From assembly GCA_964580435.1 (NCBI GenBank), contig CAZOKP010000039.1, positions 1 through 24,113 of the forward strand: a stretch of DNA of 24,113 nucleotides. The letters run 5' to 3'. Both the position numbers and the translations under genes were made by a program. Every line of letters begins with the position of its first letter. Position 1 is the stretch's first letter. This stretch comes from CAZKEW01 sp964580435 (GTDB lineage Bacteria; Acidobacteriota; Aminicenantia; Aminicenantales; UBA8522). Positions 1-8,994 of the stretch are shown here, one piece after another. Under the pieces are notes generated by a model that saw only the letters and a program-made list of their open reading frames with translations, made no database searches and had not been told where the DNA came from.

Positions 1-92
1 TGATCATTATCTTGGCCTAAAATAATAACCCCTCTTTTCGTCATCGAGCCTCGGATTTGAAATTGCGGTAGGCCTTGCGGTGGGAGGACCTC

Positions 93-117
93 GCGGCGAG
101 GGCCGTATTATCGCCGC
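93..117. other. GC-rich stem-loop downstream of the rhamnose operon
   Basis: GCGGCGA (93-99) and TCGCCGC (111-117) form a 7-bp stem with an 11-nt loop, about 55 bp past the stop codon of the GH78 gene. No clear U-tract follows on the minus strand, so a terminator role is only possible. A wider 8-bp inverted repeat, CCCCTCTT (29-36) with AAGAGGGG (132-139), encloses it. I see no gene in bases 1-172. Confidence 0.3.
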
Positions 118-172
118 TTTGCCGCAGTAATAAGAGGGGCGAGATTCAACTTGAGACGATCGTCCCCGGCAT

Positions 173-2878
173 TCAGATTTTTTCAGCAACGAAGCGGTAA
201 GCACCGCTTCCAACGGAAAAAAGCATATAGCGACCTTCTTTCCTGAGGAAAGAAACCTCGCCCGGTATCTGGTCTGCCGCTTCGTCTTGCCAGATGACCC
301 GTCCGCCCTCCTTGATCTGGACAGAATTCCAGAGAAGAGGAACATAAACCTCTGCTTCCGACCCGACGGGGATCCGAACGGCCAGCTCAAGAAAACTATC
401 TTGCCTTCGCCAGGTCACTGCAGCGTCACCCCTTATGGTTGTCACCTTGGCGGAAGCCTCAGAAAGATCGGTAAAAAGAGGCGGCTTAACGATGATCTTG
501 CTCCAGCCCTGGTTTTTGCATTCCAGGCCGGCCAGGGAGCGATAGAACCAGGCATCGACGCTGCCCAGCATGATATGATTGTGGGAATTCATCCCTCCGC
601 CGGTCAGATTCTCCCATCTTTCCCAAAGGGTGGTAGCTCCTTCTTCGACCATGTATCCCCATCCGGGATAGGTTTTTTGGGTCACAATTTTATAGGCTGC
701 GTTTCCGTTGTCATTTGCGGTCAAGACATCAAGAAGATATCTCGTCCCGATAATCCCCGTATCCAGATGATAGTTCCATTCCTTGATGACGCTGGAGAGC
801 AGCCTCTCCACGACCTTTTCCCTTTTTTCCTGGGGGACCATGTCCAGATAGAGGGGCAGAACGTTCGACGTCTGGTTCGGACTCCTGTCGACAGGGCTGA
901 TTCTGTTGGCGGCATACTGATCCTCGCCCAGGAATTCTCTGTTGAAACTGTTCTTGATTTCTTCCGCGAGCCTGGTGTAGGAGCGGACATCATCACTGCG
1001 GTCCACGATTTTTGCAAGCGCGGAGATCAGAGTGACGGCCCGGTAATAGCACCAAGTCGAGGTCAGTTCCAGCGGCGTTTTTGTCGGAGCGACGCTGCCC
1101 GGAGGACACCAATCGCCGTACTTTCCGAGCTTCTTGATGATATTCTTTTCCGCATTCCTGGACAGGAAATCGACATATTTTTTCATCGAGGCATAGTGTC
1201 TGCCAACAATTCTCATGTCATCATAATAAAGATACATCAGCCAGGCGAGCTCCAGGTAGGCAATGCCCCAGGCCGGGTCAGCAGGGTAAAGCTTCTCAAG
1301 GTAGGGGGGGACGACGTCCGGCAGGCTGCCGTCTTCCTTTTGGGCCAGCCGGATATCTTCCAGATACTTCGTGAAAAAGGCGGCCATGTCGAAATTGAGG
1401 ATCGCCTCTTCAGCGGAAAGATGGGCATCGCCCAGCCAGCCGTGCCTTTCGTCCCTCTGGGGGCAGTCCGTGGGAATACTCATCAGGTTGGAGAGCTGGC
1501 TCCAGACCACGTTCGTATGGATCTGGTTGAGCAGGGGATTGGAGCAGGTGAAGTCGCCGGCCCTTTCCACATCACTGTGGACGAAACATCCTTCTATTCT
1601 GTCCGCTGTGAGCTCTCCGGGATAGCCCGCTATTTCGACATAGCGGAACCCGTGATAGGTGAAACGCGGTTCGTAAACCTCTTCTCCTTCCCCCTTGAGA
1701 ATAAATACGTCAGTGGCCTCGGCATTCTGGTTGGGGAGAACATTGAGCGTTCCGTCCGGGTGGAGGAGCTCGGCATGCCTGAGTTTAATTTCTGTTCCCC
1801 GGGGTCCCTGAGCCCGGAGTCTGACCCAGCCCGAAAAGTTTTGCCCGAAGTCGCAAATAAACACGGCCGGGACGGGGCTCCCCAGACGCACCGGGTTGAG
1901 AGTCTTGGTGACGCGGATTGGAGGAAGAAGCTGTGGAGACAAAGCTGTGCCCTTGACCGCCACGGCATTCTCCCAAGCCGAATCGTCGAACGCAGGCTCA
2001 TCCCAGCCCGGCTGCGCCAACCTGGCGTCATAGCGCTCGCCGAGATAGATGCCGTTCTCCAGGAGAGGCCCGGAAGATGTCTTCCAGGTTTCGTCCGAGA
2101 TGACGCGGTCAGATAGCTCATTCTCGAGTTCAAGGTCGATCTGCACGATCAGCCGGGGCTGCCCGTAGCCGTAATTTTTGATATGGCGGCCGTTCCCAAG
2201 GATCACGGCCACGGCATTTTTTTCTTTGATGAGTTCTGTGACATCATAGACAGAATAGAGGGCGATCTTCTTATAATCTGTTTGAGCAGGATCAAGAACA
2301 TGATCCCCCACCTTGCCTCCGTTGAGGCGAAGCTCATGGTAACCGAGTCCGCAGACATATGCCCTCGCCTTCTTGATATTACCGCCGGCCGAGAATTCCT
2401 TGCGAAAATAGAGGGTCAGGCTTTGGACGAATTCTCCCGAATAGTCGCCCAAGAGCTCGTGTCCTTTGGACTTGAACTGAGGCGCCTCCTTCCTGCTGAT
2501 CCACTTGGCCCTCCAGTCCTTGTCTTGAAGAAGGCCTATCTCGAAGAAGGCGATGTCGCTCCAAGGGCTGACGCCTTCCCATTGGTCCCACCACCGCACC
2601 CTCCAGAAATATCTTTTTCCGCCCCACAGCGGCAGGCCGCTGTGACGGACGCCGGTCGTCTTTTCAGAATCGACCCGGCCGCTGTCCCAGTGATCCCCGA
2701 TTTCTTTTTCGCTGAAATCCCTTTCCGAAGAGACGATGACTTGATAAGCCATCTGTTTTGCGCCCCGCTTCGGATGCTCAGGAACCCAGGAAAACCGGGG
2801 AGAGTCAGAGATGATCCCCAGAGGATTGGTCAGGTATTCGCATCTCAGACGTTTGGCCGGGAGAGGATTCAGGTTCAT
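173..2878 (-). CDS. GH78 alpha-L-rhamnosidase, apparently cytoplasmic
   Basis: This 901-aa protein should hydrolyse terminal alpha-L-rhamnosyl residues from oligosaccharides or glycosides. The order fits GH78: N-terminal beta-sandwich domains (about residues 1-330), a concanavalin-like domain, the (alpha/alpha)6 catalytic barrel (about 440-790) and a C-terminal beta domain. The family active-site block DCPQRDERHGWLGD is at 471-484. By family comparison D471, E477 (general acid) and D484 are catalytic or substrate-binding, and E753 in the WERW block is the second carboxylate. The N-terminus MNLNPLPAKRL is not a signal peptide, so substrates probably have to be imported. It is the third gene of a minus-strand operon, 57 bp after rhaA, which supports a role in feeding rhamnose to RhaA and RhaB. 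The ribosome site (GAGAAG right beside the ATG) is weak. A long antisense ORF over it is a composition shadow. The family call is secure; the exact glycoside is unknown. Confidence 0.95.
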   Translation of the reverse strand: MNLNPLPAKRLRCEYLTNPLGIISDSPRFSWVPEHPKRGAKQMAYQVIVSSERDFSEKEIGDHWDSGRVDSEKTTGVRHSGLPLWGGKRYFWRVRWWDQWEGVSPWSDIAFFEIGLLQDKDWRAKWISRKEAPQFKSKGHELLGDYSGEFVQSLTLYFRKEFSAGGNIKKARAYVCGLGYHELRLNGGKVGDHVLDPAQTDYKKIALYSVYDVTELIKEKNAVAVILGNGRHIKNYGYGQPRLIVQIDLELENELSDRVISDETWKTSSGPLLENGIYLGERYDARLAQPGWDEPAFDDSAWENAVAVKGTALSPQLLPPIRVTKTLNPVRLGSPVPAVFICDFGQNFSGWVRLRAQGPRGTEIKLRHAELLHPDGTLNVLPNQNAEATDVFILKGEGEEVYEPRFTYHGFRYVEIAGYPGELTADRIEGCFVHSDVERAGDFTCSNPLLNQIHTNVVWSQLSNLMSIPTDCPQRDERHGWLGDAHLSAEEAILNFDMAAFFTKYLEDIRLAQKEDGSLPDVVPPYLEKLYPADPAWGIAYLELAWLMYLYYDDMRIVGRHYASMKKYVDFLSRNAEKNIIKKLGKYGDWCPPGSVAPTKTPLELTSTWCYYRAVTLISALAKIVDRSDDVRSYTRLAEEIKNSFNREFLGEDQYAANRISPVDRSPNQTSNVLPLYLDMVPQEKREKVVERLLSSVIKEWNYHLDTGIIGTRYLLDVLTANDNGNAAYKIVTQKTYPGWGYMVEEGATTLWERWENLTGGGMNSHNHIMLGSVDAWFYRSLAGLECKNQGWSKIIVKPPLFTDLSEASAKVTTIRGDAAVTWRRQDSFLELAVRIPVGSEAEVYVPLLWNSVQIKEGGRVIWQDEAADQIPGEVSFLRKEGRYMLFSVGSGAYRFVAEKI

Positions 2879-2935
2879 CTTCTCAGCGCCCTTTCAGGCG
2901 GTTGATTTTAATCTTTTTTTTCCGCCCTCGTCAAT

Positions 2936-4207
2936 TCAGCTTTTTCTTTTGCTCAGGATTTTTTTCTCATAGTTTTCGATATCTTTGAGCCACTGGACAT
3001 CCGGGGGGACATCCTGGCTGATGCAATAATGATCCCAGACTGTCCCAAACGGAAGCGTTTTGAGATCCTCGAGCAGGGCCAGGCGGCCGAAATAATCGCC
3101 TTTGTTTTCGAGCTCTCGAAGCCTGTTCTCGGGCTGGAGAAGGGCCAGCAGGAACGCCTTGAGGGTCGCCCTGGCTCCGATCACCCAGGCCCCCACGCGG
3201 TTGAAGGACGCATCGAAAAAGTCAAGGGCGATATGGACCCTGGAAAGAGCCCGGCAGCGGACGATTTCCTCGGCCACACTCCTCAGTTCCTCGTCTAGGA
3301 TGACGACATGGTCGGAATCCCAGCGGACCGGACGGCTCAGGTGGAGAAGCATTTCCTCGAAGAACTGGAGGACGGCCGAGACCTTGTCGGAGACGGATTC
3401 GGTCGGATGGAAGTGTCCCAGGTCAAGGCAGATCATTTTTCTTTTGGCCAGAGCATAGCCGAGATAGAATTCGTGGGAGCCAACGACAAACGATTCACTG
3501 CCGATCCCGAAGAGCTTGCCTTCCAGGGAATCCTTCATCATGGACGCGCTGTATTCCACCTTAAAGATTTCGTCCAGTGATTCCTTAAGCAGGGCGCGGT
3601 GCGACCAGCGGTCCATCGGAATATCTTTGGAGCCGTCGGGAATCCAGAGGTTATGCAGGCTGGCCGATCTGAGCTCTCGGCCGAAGAAGGCCGCGACTTT
3701 GCGGCAGCGCTTCACGTGCTCAACCCAGAACTTCCGGGTCCGTTTGTCTTTGCTGCTCAGAGTGTATCCGGAATCGGCCAGCGGATGGGAAAAGCAGGTG
3801 GCATTGAAATCCAGTTTCAATTTTTCCTGCTTGGCCCAGGCCAGCCAGTTCCTGAAATGGGCCGGTTCGATCTCGTCCCTCTCGACGCGCTTTGCGCCGA
3901 ACTCACCATAGATGGCATGGAGGTTGAGGCGGTGCCGTCCGGGGATTAAAGAAAAGGCTTTCTCGAGGTCCAGACGGAGTTCAGCGGCGGTTCGGGCTCT
4001 GCCGGGGTAGTGCCCTGTGGCTTGAATGCCTCCCGAATGCAGGGGCTGCTCTGCCTTCTCGAACCCGCGAATGTCATCACCCTGCCAGCAGGGAAGGGAG
4101 AGAGACACGGACTCCAGAATTTTGAGCGCCTCTTCTGTGTCCACGCCGAGCTCGGCATACCGATCTTTAGCTAGGGCATAGGTTTTTTCTATGGCCGAAG
4201 GATGCAT
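2936..4207 (-). CDS. rhaA: L-rhamnose isomerase
   Basis: RhaA interconverts L-rhamnose and L-rhamnulose in the cytoplasm and depends on divalent metal (Mn2+). The 423-aa product has the usual family length and follows the Escherichia coli protein closely from end to end. CWQGDDIRGFE lies near the N-terminus. The metal-site block LDLGHFHPTE is around residues 261-270 (D262, H265, H267). RPVRWDSDHVV and HIALDFFDASFNR follow, and the C-terminus ends in a YEKKILSKR-type tail. The ATG at 4207 is preceded by two Shine-Dalgarno cores (GGAGGTGGGAGG): one directly abuts the start and the other is 7 nt away. The gene starts 18 bp after the rhaB stop and is probably translated from the same transcript. 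A 12-bp perfect palindrome (AGGATGCATCCT) covers the start codon. Confidence in function is very high. Confidence 0.97.
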   Translation of the reverse strand: MHPSAIEKTYALAKDRYAELGVDTEEALKILESVSLSLPCWQGDDIRGFEKAEQPLHSGGIQATGHYPGRARTAAELRLDLEKAFSLIPGRHRLNLHAIYGEFGAKRVERDEIEPAHFRNWLAWAKQEKLKLDFNATCFSHPLADSGYTLSSKDKRTRKFWVEHVKRCRKVAAFFGRELRSASLHNLWIPDGSKDIPMDRWSHRALLKESLDEIFKVEYSASMMKDSLEGKLFGIGSESFVVGSHEFYLGYALAKRKMICLDLGHFHPTESVSDKVSAVLQFFEEMLLHLSRPVRWDSDHVVILDEELRSVAEEIVRCRALSRVHIALDFFDASFNRVGAWVIGARATLKAFLLALLQPENRLRELENKGDYFGRLALLEDLKTLPFGTVWDHYCISQDVPPDVQWLKDIENYEKKILSKRKS

Positions 4208-4225
4208 CCTCCCACCTCCTTGTTT

Positions 4226-5695
4226 CTAAAGTATGTTTTGGAACCGCTCATAAGCCGTGTCCCATTCTTTGGCGCCCCTGGGCTCATAGTTTTTCAATTC
4301 GACGGAATTCCGGATAGTCTTTCGAATATCGGCAAGCGATTTCACATATCCAAAGGCCAGGGCCTGAACCATAATATTGCCGATGGCGGTTGCCTCGGCC
4401 GGACCAGCGACAACGGGAAGGCCAGTGGCATCTGCAGTCAATTGGCAGAGGAGCCGGTTTTGTGATCCTCCGCCGATGATATGAATCCTCTCGATCGGCG
4501 TATCCGTGAGGCGGCGAATTTCGTTTAAGGTGAAACGGTATTTCAGGGCCAGGCTCTCCAGGATGCAGCGCGACAGCTCCGCGATTGTCCTCGGGACGGT
4601 TTGCTTGGTCTTGAGACAGAATCGGCGGATCGCTGCAAGCATGCTGGGAGGACTTAGGAAATCCGGCCAGTCCGGGTCGATGAAGGCCTTGAACCGCGGC
4701 GCTTCTTCGGCCAGGCACACAAGCTCTCCGTATGTCACAGCTTTCTTTTTGGCCCATTCCCTGCGGCACTGCTGAAGTATCCAAAGCCCTGTGATGTTCT
4801 TGAGAAAACGGGTCGTTCCCGCGACTCCGCCTTCATTGGTAAAATTAGATTTTAGGGCTTTTTCATTGATGACCGGCTGAACCACCTCCCTTCCCATCAG
4901 CGACCATGTCCCGGAGCTGATATAAGCCCAGTTCTTTCCGGATGCAGGGATAGCAGCGATCGCGGCGGCCGTGTCATGGCTGGCCGTGGCGACGACGGCA
5001 GTTCCAGCAAGTCCGGTTTCTCGCGCGACCCCAGGGCTCAATGCTCCGACCACGGCCCCAGGAGACAAAACTTCTTGCATCATTTCGAGAGGAATTTCCA
5101 GGGCCGCGAAAAGCTCTTTTTTCCAAGTTCTCTGGTGAGGATCAAGAAGTTGTGAGGTCGAGGCAATCGTGAATTCATTCCTCTTTTTGCCGGTCAGAAG
5201 ATAGGTGAAGAGGTCGGGCATGAAAAGCAGGCCGGCGGCCTGTTGGAGGAGGGGAGATCTTTCTCTGACCATCGAGTAGAGCTGGAAAAGCGTGTTGAAG
5301 GGCATGAACTGGATGCCGGTCCATTGATAGATCTTCTCCCGGGGCACACGCTCGAAAAATTCTTCCATAACTCCTTTTGTCCGGCTGTCCCTGTAAGCAA
5401 AAGGGCAATCAAGGATGCTCCCATCCCCAGCGAGAAAAGCAAAGTCAACTCCCCAGGTATCCACGGCGAGACTCTCTGGACGGACGGACGCCTCTTTGAG
5501 GCAGGTTTTCATCCCTTTCTTGACTTCATCGAAGAGCTTGGTGATATTCCAATGCAGGTGCCCGAGGACCCGGACCGGGCCGTTGGGAAACCGGGTGAGC
5601 TCCCGGGTGATGATCCGACCCTGCTCGAGCGTTCCCAGCATCGTCCTTCCGCTTTCCGCTCCAAAATCAAACGCCAGGAAATGATGAGCGTTCAT
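4226..5695 (-). CDS. rhaB: Rhamnulokinase (FGGY family)
   Basis: RhaB phosphorylates L-rhamnulose with ATP to L-rhamnulose-1-phosphate, the second step of rhamnose breakdown. The 489-aa product shows the actin-fold kinase motifs in order: the phosphate-1 loop DFGAESGR (10-17), VDTWGVDF (78-85), YRDSRT (101-106), ASHDTAAA (238-245, with D241 as the expected catalytic base), SSGTWSLMG (260-268) and GGGSQNRLL near residue 410. These match the E. coli enzyme block by block. It is the first gene of the minus-strand operon rhaB-rhaA-GH78. AGGAGG sits 3 nt before the ATG, a short spacing. An AT-rich element (TATATAA) lies about 25 nt upstream, right at the edge of the 5736-5835 assembly gap, so the promoter is probably partly hidden in the gap. 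Confidence 0.97.
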   Translation of the reverse strand: MNAHHFLAFDFGAESGRTMLGTLEQGRIITRELTRFPNGPVRVLGHLHWNITKLFDEVKKGMKTCLKEASVRPESLAVDTWGVDFAFLAGDGSILDCPFAYRDSRTKGVMEEFFERVPREKIYQWTGIQFMPFNTLFQLYSMVRERSPLLQQAAGLLFMPDLFTYLLTGKKRNEFTIASTSQLLDPHQRTWKKELFAALEIPLEMMQEVLSPGAVVGALSPGVARETGLAGTAVVATASHDTAAAIAAIPASGKNWAYISSGTWSLMGREVVQPVINEKALKSNFTNEGGVAGTTRFLKNITGLWILQQCRREWAKKKAVTYGELVCLAEEAPRFKAFIDPDWPDFLSPPSMLAAIRRFCLKTKQTVPRTIAELSRCILESLALKYRFTLNEIRRLTDTPIERIHIIGGGSQNRLLCQLTADATGLPVVAGPAEATAIGNIMVQALAFGYVKSLADIRKTIRNSVELKNYEPRGAKEWDTAYERFQNIL

Positions 5696-5735
5696 CGGCC
5701 TCCTTCGTTTGGTCCCGTTCCTTTTATATATTCAT

Positions 5736-5835
5736 NNNNNNNNNNNNNNNNNNNNNNNNNNNNNNNNNNNNNNNNNNNNNNNNNNNNNNNNNNNNNNNNN
5801 NNNNNNNNNNNNNNNNNNNNNNNNNNNNNNNNNNN
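5736..5835. other. Assembly gap (100 N)
   Basis: Exactly 100 N, a conventional placeholder for a gap of unknown size. It separates rhaB (minus) from the YprB-like gene (plus), so the divergent promoters and possibly further genes are missing. Reading frames that run through the Ns have no meaning. Confidence 0.99.
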
Positions 5836-5866
5836 GGCTTTGAAAAGTTGGAGGAAATATTTTAAG

Positions 5867-7189
5867 ATGATGATGGCGAATACGAACATGGATTTCGAAG
5901 ACAGGTTCAAGCTCCTCAAAAAAGAGCGGGCCTCCCGCAGAAGGCCGGATTCGGTCAACCAGACCTGGCAGAAGATCGACCGGGATGCGGGCCTCTCCAC
6001 CAAGGAAAAATTGGAGAAGTTGATCAGCCTAACCAAAACCGGGGCCAAAAAGAAGGAGAAGGCAGAGCCTCTCGAGCCGCAAACGCGAAAACCAATGCAG
6101 GTGTTCGAGGATCATTTTTCGCTCCAATCGAGATACGGAAAGATATCCTTGGCCTCGGGCCTCAAACTCAAAAGCGATGTTCTTGCGCTCCTGAGCCGTG
6201 ACCGGAGTTTTGACGACCGCGACCTATCCAGCGCGCTTTTTCTGGACCTCGAGACAACCGGTCTCTCCGGCGGAGTCGGCGTCGTGCCTTTTCTCGTCGG
6301 GCTGGGCTTTTACAGGGACGAGAAGTTTCATGTCCTTCAGTTCTTTCTCGGAGACCTGTCCGAAGAGGAACGCCTGATCGAAGAACTCAGCCAATTCTTC
6401 GACCAGATGGATTTCCGGTCCGTGGTGAGTTTCAACGGAAAAGGCTTCGACCTGCCGCTTCTCGAGACGAGATTTATTCTTTACGGCCGACCATTAGTCC
6501 TCAGCGGTCTTCCTCATCTCGACTTCCTCTTCTCGGCGCGGAACCTCTGGAGCCACAAACAGGAAAGTTGCCGGCTCTATCACCTGGCCCGGGAAATCCT
6601 CGAGGCCGAGCGGGACGAAGACATCCCTTCCTCGGAAATTCCAACGCGCTATTTCCAATACCTGAGGTCCGGGGATTTTTCGCTGATGGAGCCCGTTCTT
6701 TATCACAATCAGGAAGATATCCTTTCCTTGCTCGGTGTCGTCATCATCGGCGGAAGAATTTTCGCTGAAGAAAAAGAAGAAAGCTTAGAAGAATTCGCCG
6801 ACGCCATGGACTTGTTTGGCGCAGCCAAAGTGCTGGAGAAAACGGGGGAACTCGACAGGTCCGCCAGTTTTATCCGCAAGGCCCTTGAGGGCAGGCTCTC
6901 CGAGGAGATCGCTCTCCTGGCCAAAAAGAAGCTGGCTCATTATTTCAAAAAGAACCAGCAATGGGACAAGGCCGTCAGCCTCTGGCAGGAGATGACGCCC
7001 CAGAATCAGCTCTTCTGTTTCCGGGAGCTGGCGATGTATTACGAACACAAGGAAAAAGATTACGCCAAAGCCCAGGAAATCGCCGAGGAGGGATTGGCCC
7101 TGGCCATGGGCATCTCCCGGAACTACGAGGAGGATTTTGCCCATCGTGTAGAGAGGCTCAGAGCCAGGATCAGCCGGCGAAAAAAATAG
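5867..7189 (+). CDS. YprB-like RNase H-fold (DEDD) exonuclease-domain protein with helical-repeat tail
   Basis: A 440-aa protein of the YprB/RNase_H_2 family, a putative 3'-5' exonuclease or nuclease fold of unproven substrate. Acidic motifs are intact: DLETTGLSGG (D127, E129), SFNGKGFDLPLL (188-199, D195), a conserved Asp at 219 (HLDFLF) and HNQEDILSL (H280, D284). Residues 1-100 are basic and rich in Lys/Arg. From about residue 300 the protein is alpha-helical and TPR-like, with repeated Lys/Glu-rich helices and a KAQEIAEEGLALA-type segment. The chosen ATG is the first of three consecutive Met codons; GGAGG lies 12 nt upstream, a little far. The open frame continues upstream into the gap, so a longer N-terminus cannot be excluded. 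In other genomes such genes often sit next to a YprA-type DEAD/DEAH helicase; none is visible here, perhaps because of the gap. Confidence 0.8.
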   Translation: MMMANTNMDFEDRFKLLKKERASRRRPDSVNQTWQKIDRDAGLSTKEKLEKLISLTKTGAKKKEKAEPLEPQTRKPMQVFEDHFSLQSRYGKISLASGLKLKSDVLALLSRDRSFDDRDLSSALFLDLETTGLSGGVGVVPFLVGLGFYRDEKFHVLQFFLGDLSEEERLIEELSQFFDQMDFRSVVSFNGKGFDLPLLETRFILYGRPLVLSGLPHLDFLFSARNLWSHKQESCRLYHLAREILEAERDEDIPSSEIPTRYFQYLRSGDFSLMEPVLYHNQEDILSLLGVVIIGGRIFAEEKEESLEEFADAMDLFGAAKVLEKTGELDRSASFIRKALEGRLSEEIALLAKKKLAHYFKKNQQWDKAVSLWQEMTPQNQLFCFRELAMYYEHKEKDYAKAQEIAEEGLALAMGISRNYEEDFAHRVERLRARISRRKK

Positions 7190-7234
7190 GCAAAGTGATG
7201 ATGCCAGCCCCCATGAAAGTGAGAATACGCCGCG

Positions 7235-8230
7235 ATGGACGCTATTCGTGTCGACAATCTGACCCGGCAATTTAACGGCTTTACCGCAGTTGACCGCATC
7301 TCCTTCACGGTCCAAACGGGAGAGCTTTTCGGGCTCCTCGGTCCCAATGGAGCCGGGAAGACGACAACCATCAACATGCTGGCCACGCTGCTCAAACCCA
7401 CTTCAGGCTCTGCGGAGGTAGCGGGATATAATGTCGCCCTGCACAGGGACGATGTCAGAAGGAGTATCGGCATTGTTTTCCAGGATCCGGCGCTTGACAC
7501 AAAACTCACGGGCAAGGAGAACCTTGAGTTCCATGCGATGATGTACGGCCTGTCTCGTGATGAGCGAAAGAGCAGGTTGGCGGATGTCCTCCGCCTCGTC
7601 GAGCTCGAAGAAAAAGCCGATGTCCTGGTTGAAAAATATTCCGGAGGGATGAAGAGAAGGCTTGAGATTGCCCGCGGCCTGATTCATTGGCCGAAGGTTT
7701 TGTTCCTCGATGAGCCGACCCTCGGGCTGGATGCCCAGACCAGGCGCCGCATCTGGGACTATATCAAAAAGCTGAACAAAGACAGGGGGGTCACGATCAT
7801 CCTGACAACGCATTACATGGAAGAGGCCGACTATCTCTGCGACCGCGTCGCCATCATGGATTTCGGGAATTTTGTCGCGCTCGACACGCCCGCCCAGCTT
7901 AAGGATATTTTGGGCGGAGACGTCGTCTCCATGGAGCTCGAGGGCGATACGGCGGCGCTTCTCAACCAGCTCAAAACATTGGCTTGGGTCAAGATGACAA
8001 AGAGCCACGACGGATTCTTGAGCCTGACCATGGAAAAAGGGGAGAGGCGCATCCCCGAGCTCATCACTGAGGCTCACAAGGCCGGGGTTTCAGTGACGTG
8101 CGTTCATCTGCGCAAGCCAAGCCTCGAGGATGTTTTTCTGCATTTTACCGGGAGAACGATCAGAGAAGACTGGGCTGGCCAGAATGGGCGCCACAGGAGT
8201 ACGATGCCCGCCCACGGAAGGGGACGATGA
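7235..8230 (+). CDS. ABC transporter ATP-binding protein (DrrA-like exporter subunit)
   Basis: A 331-aa ATPase that would power an ABC-2 type exporter, of the family that includes daunorubicin-resistance DrrA and other drug or polysaccharide exporters. The sequence shows Walker A GPNGAGKTT (36-44), signature SGGM (136-139) in YSGGMKRRLEIARGL, Walker B LFLDEP (D159, E160) with a D-loop TLGLD, and switch His193 in TTHYMEEAD. After residue ~215 comes the C-terminal regulatory extension typical of DrrA-type ATPases (LEDVFLHFTGR). The gene lies 45 bp after the YprB-like gene. Its stop overlaps the start of the permease gene as ATGA (8227-8230), so the two are translationally coupled. No strong Shine-Dalgarno is seen before the ATG. 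The exported substrate cannot be read from the sequence. Confidence 0.93.
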   Translation: MDAIRVDNLTRQFNGFTAVDRISFTVQTGELFGLLGPNGAGKTTTINMLATLLKPTSGSAEVAGYNVALHRDDVRRSIGIVFQDPALDTKLTGKENLEFHAMMYGLSRDERKSRLADVLRLVELEEKADVLVEKYSGGMKRRLEIARGLIHWPKVLFLDEPTLGLDAQTRRRIWDYIKKLNKDRGVTIILTTHYMEEADYLCDRVAIMDFGNFVALDTPAQLKDILGGDVVSMELEGDTAALLNQLKTLAWVKMTKSHDGFLSLTMEKGERRIPELITEAHKAGVSVTCVHLRKPSLEDVFLHFTGRTIREDWAGQNGRHRSTMPAHGRGR

Positions 8231-8994
8231 TCATCAATACAACGGCCGTCTACGTGTTATGGCTGAGAGAGATAAAGAGGTTTTCGAGGGCGAAGTCTCG
8301 CGTTATCGGTGCCCTGGCCATGCCCCTTTTCTTTTTGGTCTTTCTGGGGCTGGGTTTCAACAGGATGGCTGTTCCGGGAATGACCGGTGACCGCACGTAT
8401 ATCCGCTTCCTGGTCCCGGGCATCATCGGCATGGGGCTTCTTTTTTCCTCCACATTCGGCGGGCTTTCCGTTCTTTGGGACAGGGAGTTCGGGTTCCTCA
8501 AAGAGATCATGGTCGCACCGGTGAGCCGACTCTCCATCGTGGTGGGCCGAGTCGCCGGCGGCACGACGACCGGCCTGATTCAAGGCGTCATGATCCTCGG
8601 GATCTCGTTCATCCTGGGTTTTAAGATATCGGGCCCGACCTCGCTCTTCCTGGCCATCCTTATGATGACCCTCATCGCCACGACCTTCCTCGGCCTGGGA
8701 CTCATTTTTGCCTCCCTTTTGAAAGATATGCAGGGGTTTTCAATCATCATGAACTTTGTCATTTTCCCGCTTTTTTTTCTTTCCGGGGCCCTTTACCCTC
8801 TGGACAATTTTCCCTTGTGGCTGAAATATTTCTCTTATTTAGACCCCCTGACCTTCGGCGTCGACGGGTTAAGGGGAATCCTGCTCGGCGCCTCCTCGTT
8901 TGCTGTCTGGCTCGATTTTATCCTGATGGTTTTTTTCTCGGGTGTGATGCTTTTTCTGGGCGCTTATTTTTTTGAGAAAAGCGAAAGCGTCTAG
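8227..8994 (+). CDS. ABC-2 type transporter permease (DrrB-like)
   Basis: A 255-aa inner-membrane permease that pairs with the preceding ATPase. The ATG at 8227 overlaps the upstream stop by 4 bases (ATGA), with AAGGGG just before it; a longer upstream in-frame extension would overlap the ATPase gene heavily and is unlikely. About six hydrophobic segments are visible, beginning with the cytoplasmic amphipathic stretch WLREIKRFSRAKSR. The conserved ABC-2 cytoplasmic loop is present as LWDREFGFLKEIMVAPVSR, followed by a Gly-rich helix and the FFLSGALYPLDNFPLWLKY block typical of DrrB and NodJ-type permeases. Together with the ATPase this makes a complete minimal half-transporter pair. The substrate is unknown. 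Confidence 0.92.
   Translation: MIINTTAVYVLWLREIKRFSRAKSRVIGALAMPLFFLVFLGLGFNRMAVPGMTGDRTYIRFLVPGIIGMGLLFSSTFGGLSVLWDREFGFLKEIMVAPVSRLSIVVGRVAGGTTTGLIQGVMILGISFILGFKISGPTSLFLAILMMTLIATTFLGLGLIFASLLKDMQGFSIIMNFVIFPLFFLSGALYPLDNFPLWLKYFSYLDPLTFGVDGLRGILLGASSFAVWLDFILMVFFSGVMLFLGAYFFEKSESV

Noticed and set aside
287..2116. A 609-codon open frame on the plus strand opposite the rhamnosidase gene
   Set aside because: The opposite strand encodes a full GH78 enzyme with all active-site motifs. The antisense product has no recognisable domain, so it is a codon-bias shadow.
5243..5866. A plus-strand frame that runs through rhaB, the N gap and into the YprB-like gene
   Set aside because: It is antisense to rhaB and joined only by Ns. 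The conserved protein begins near 5867.
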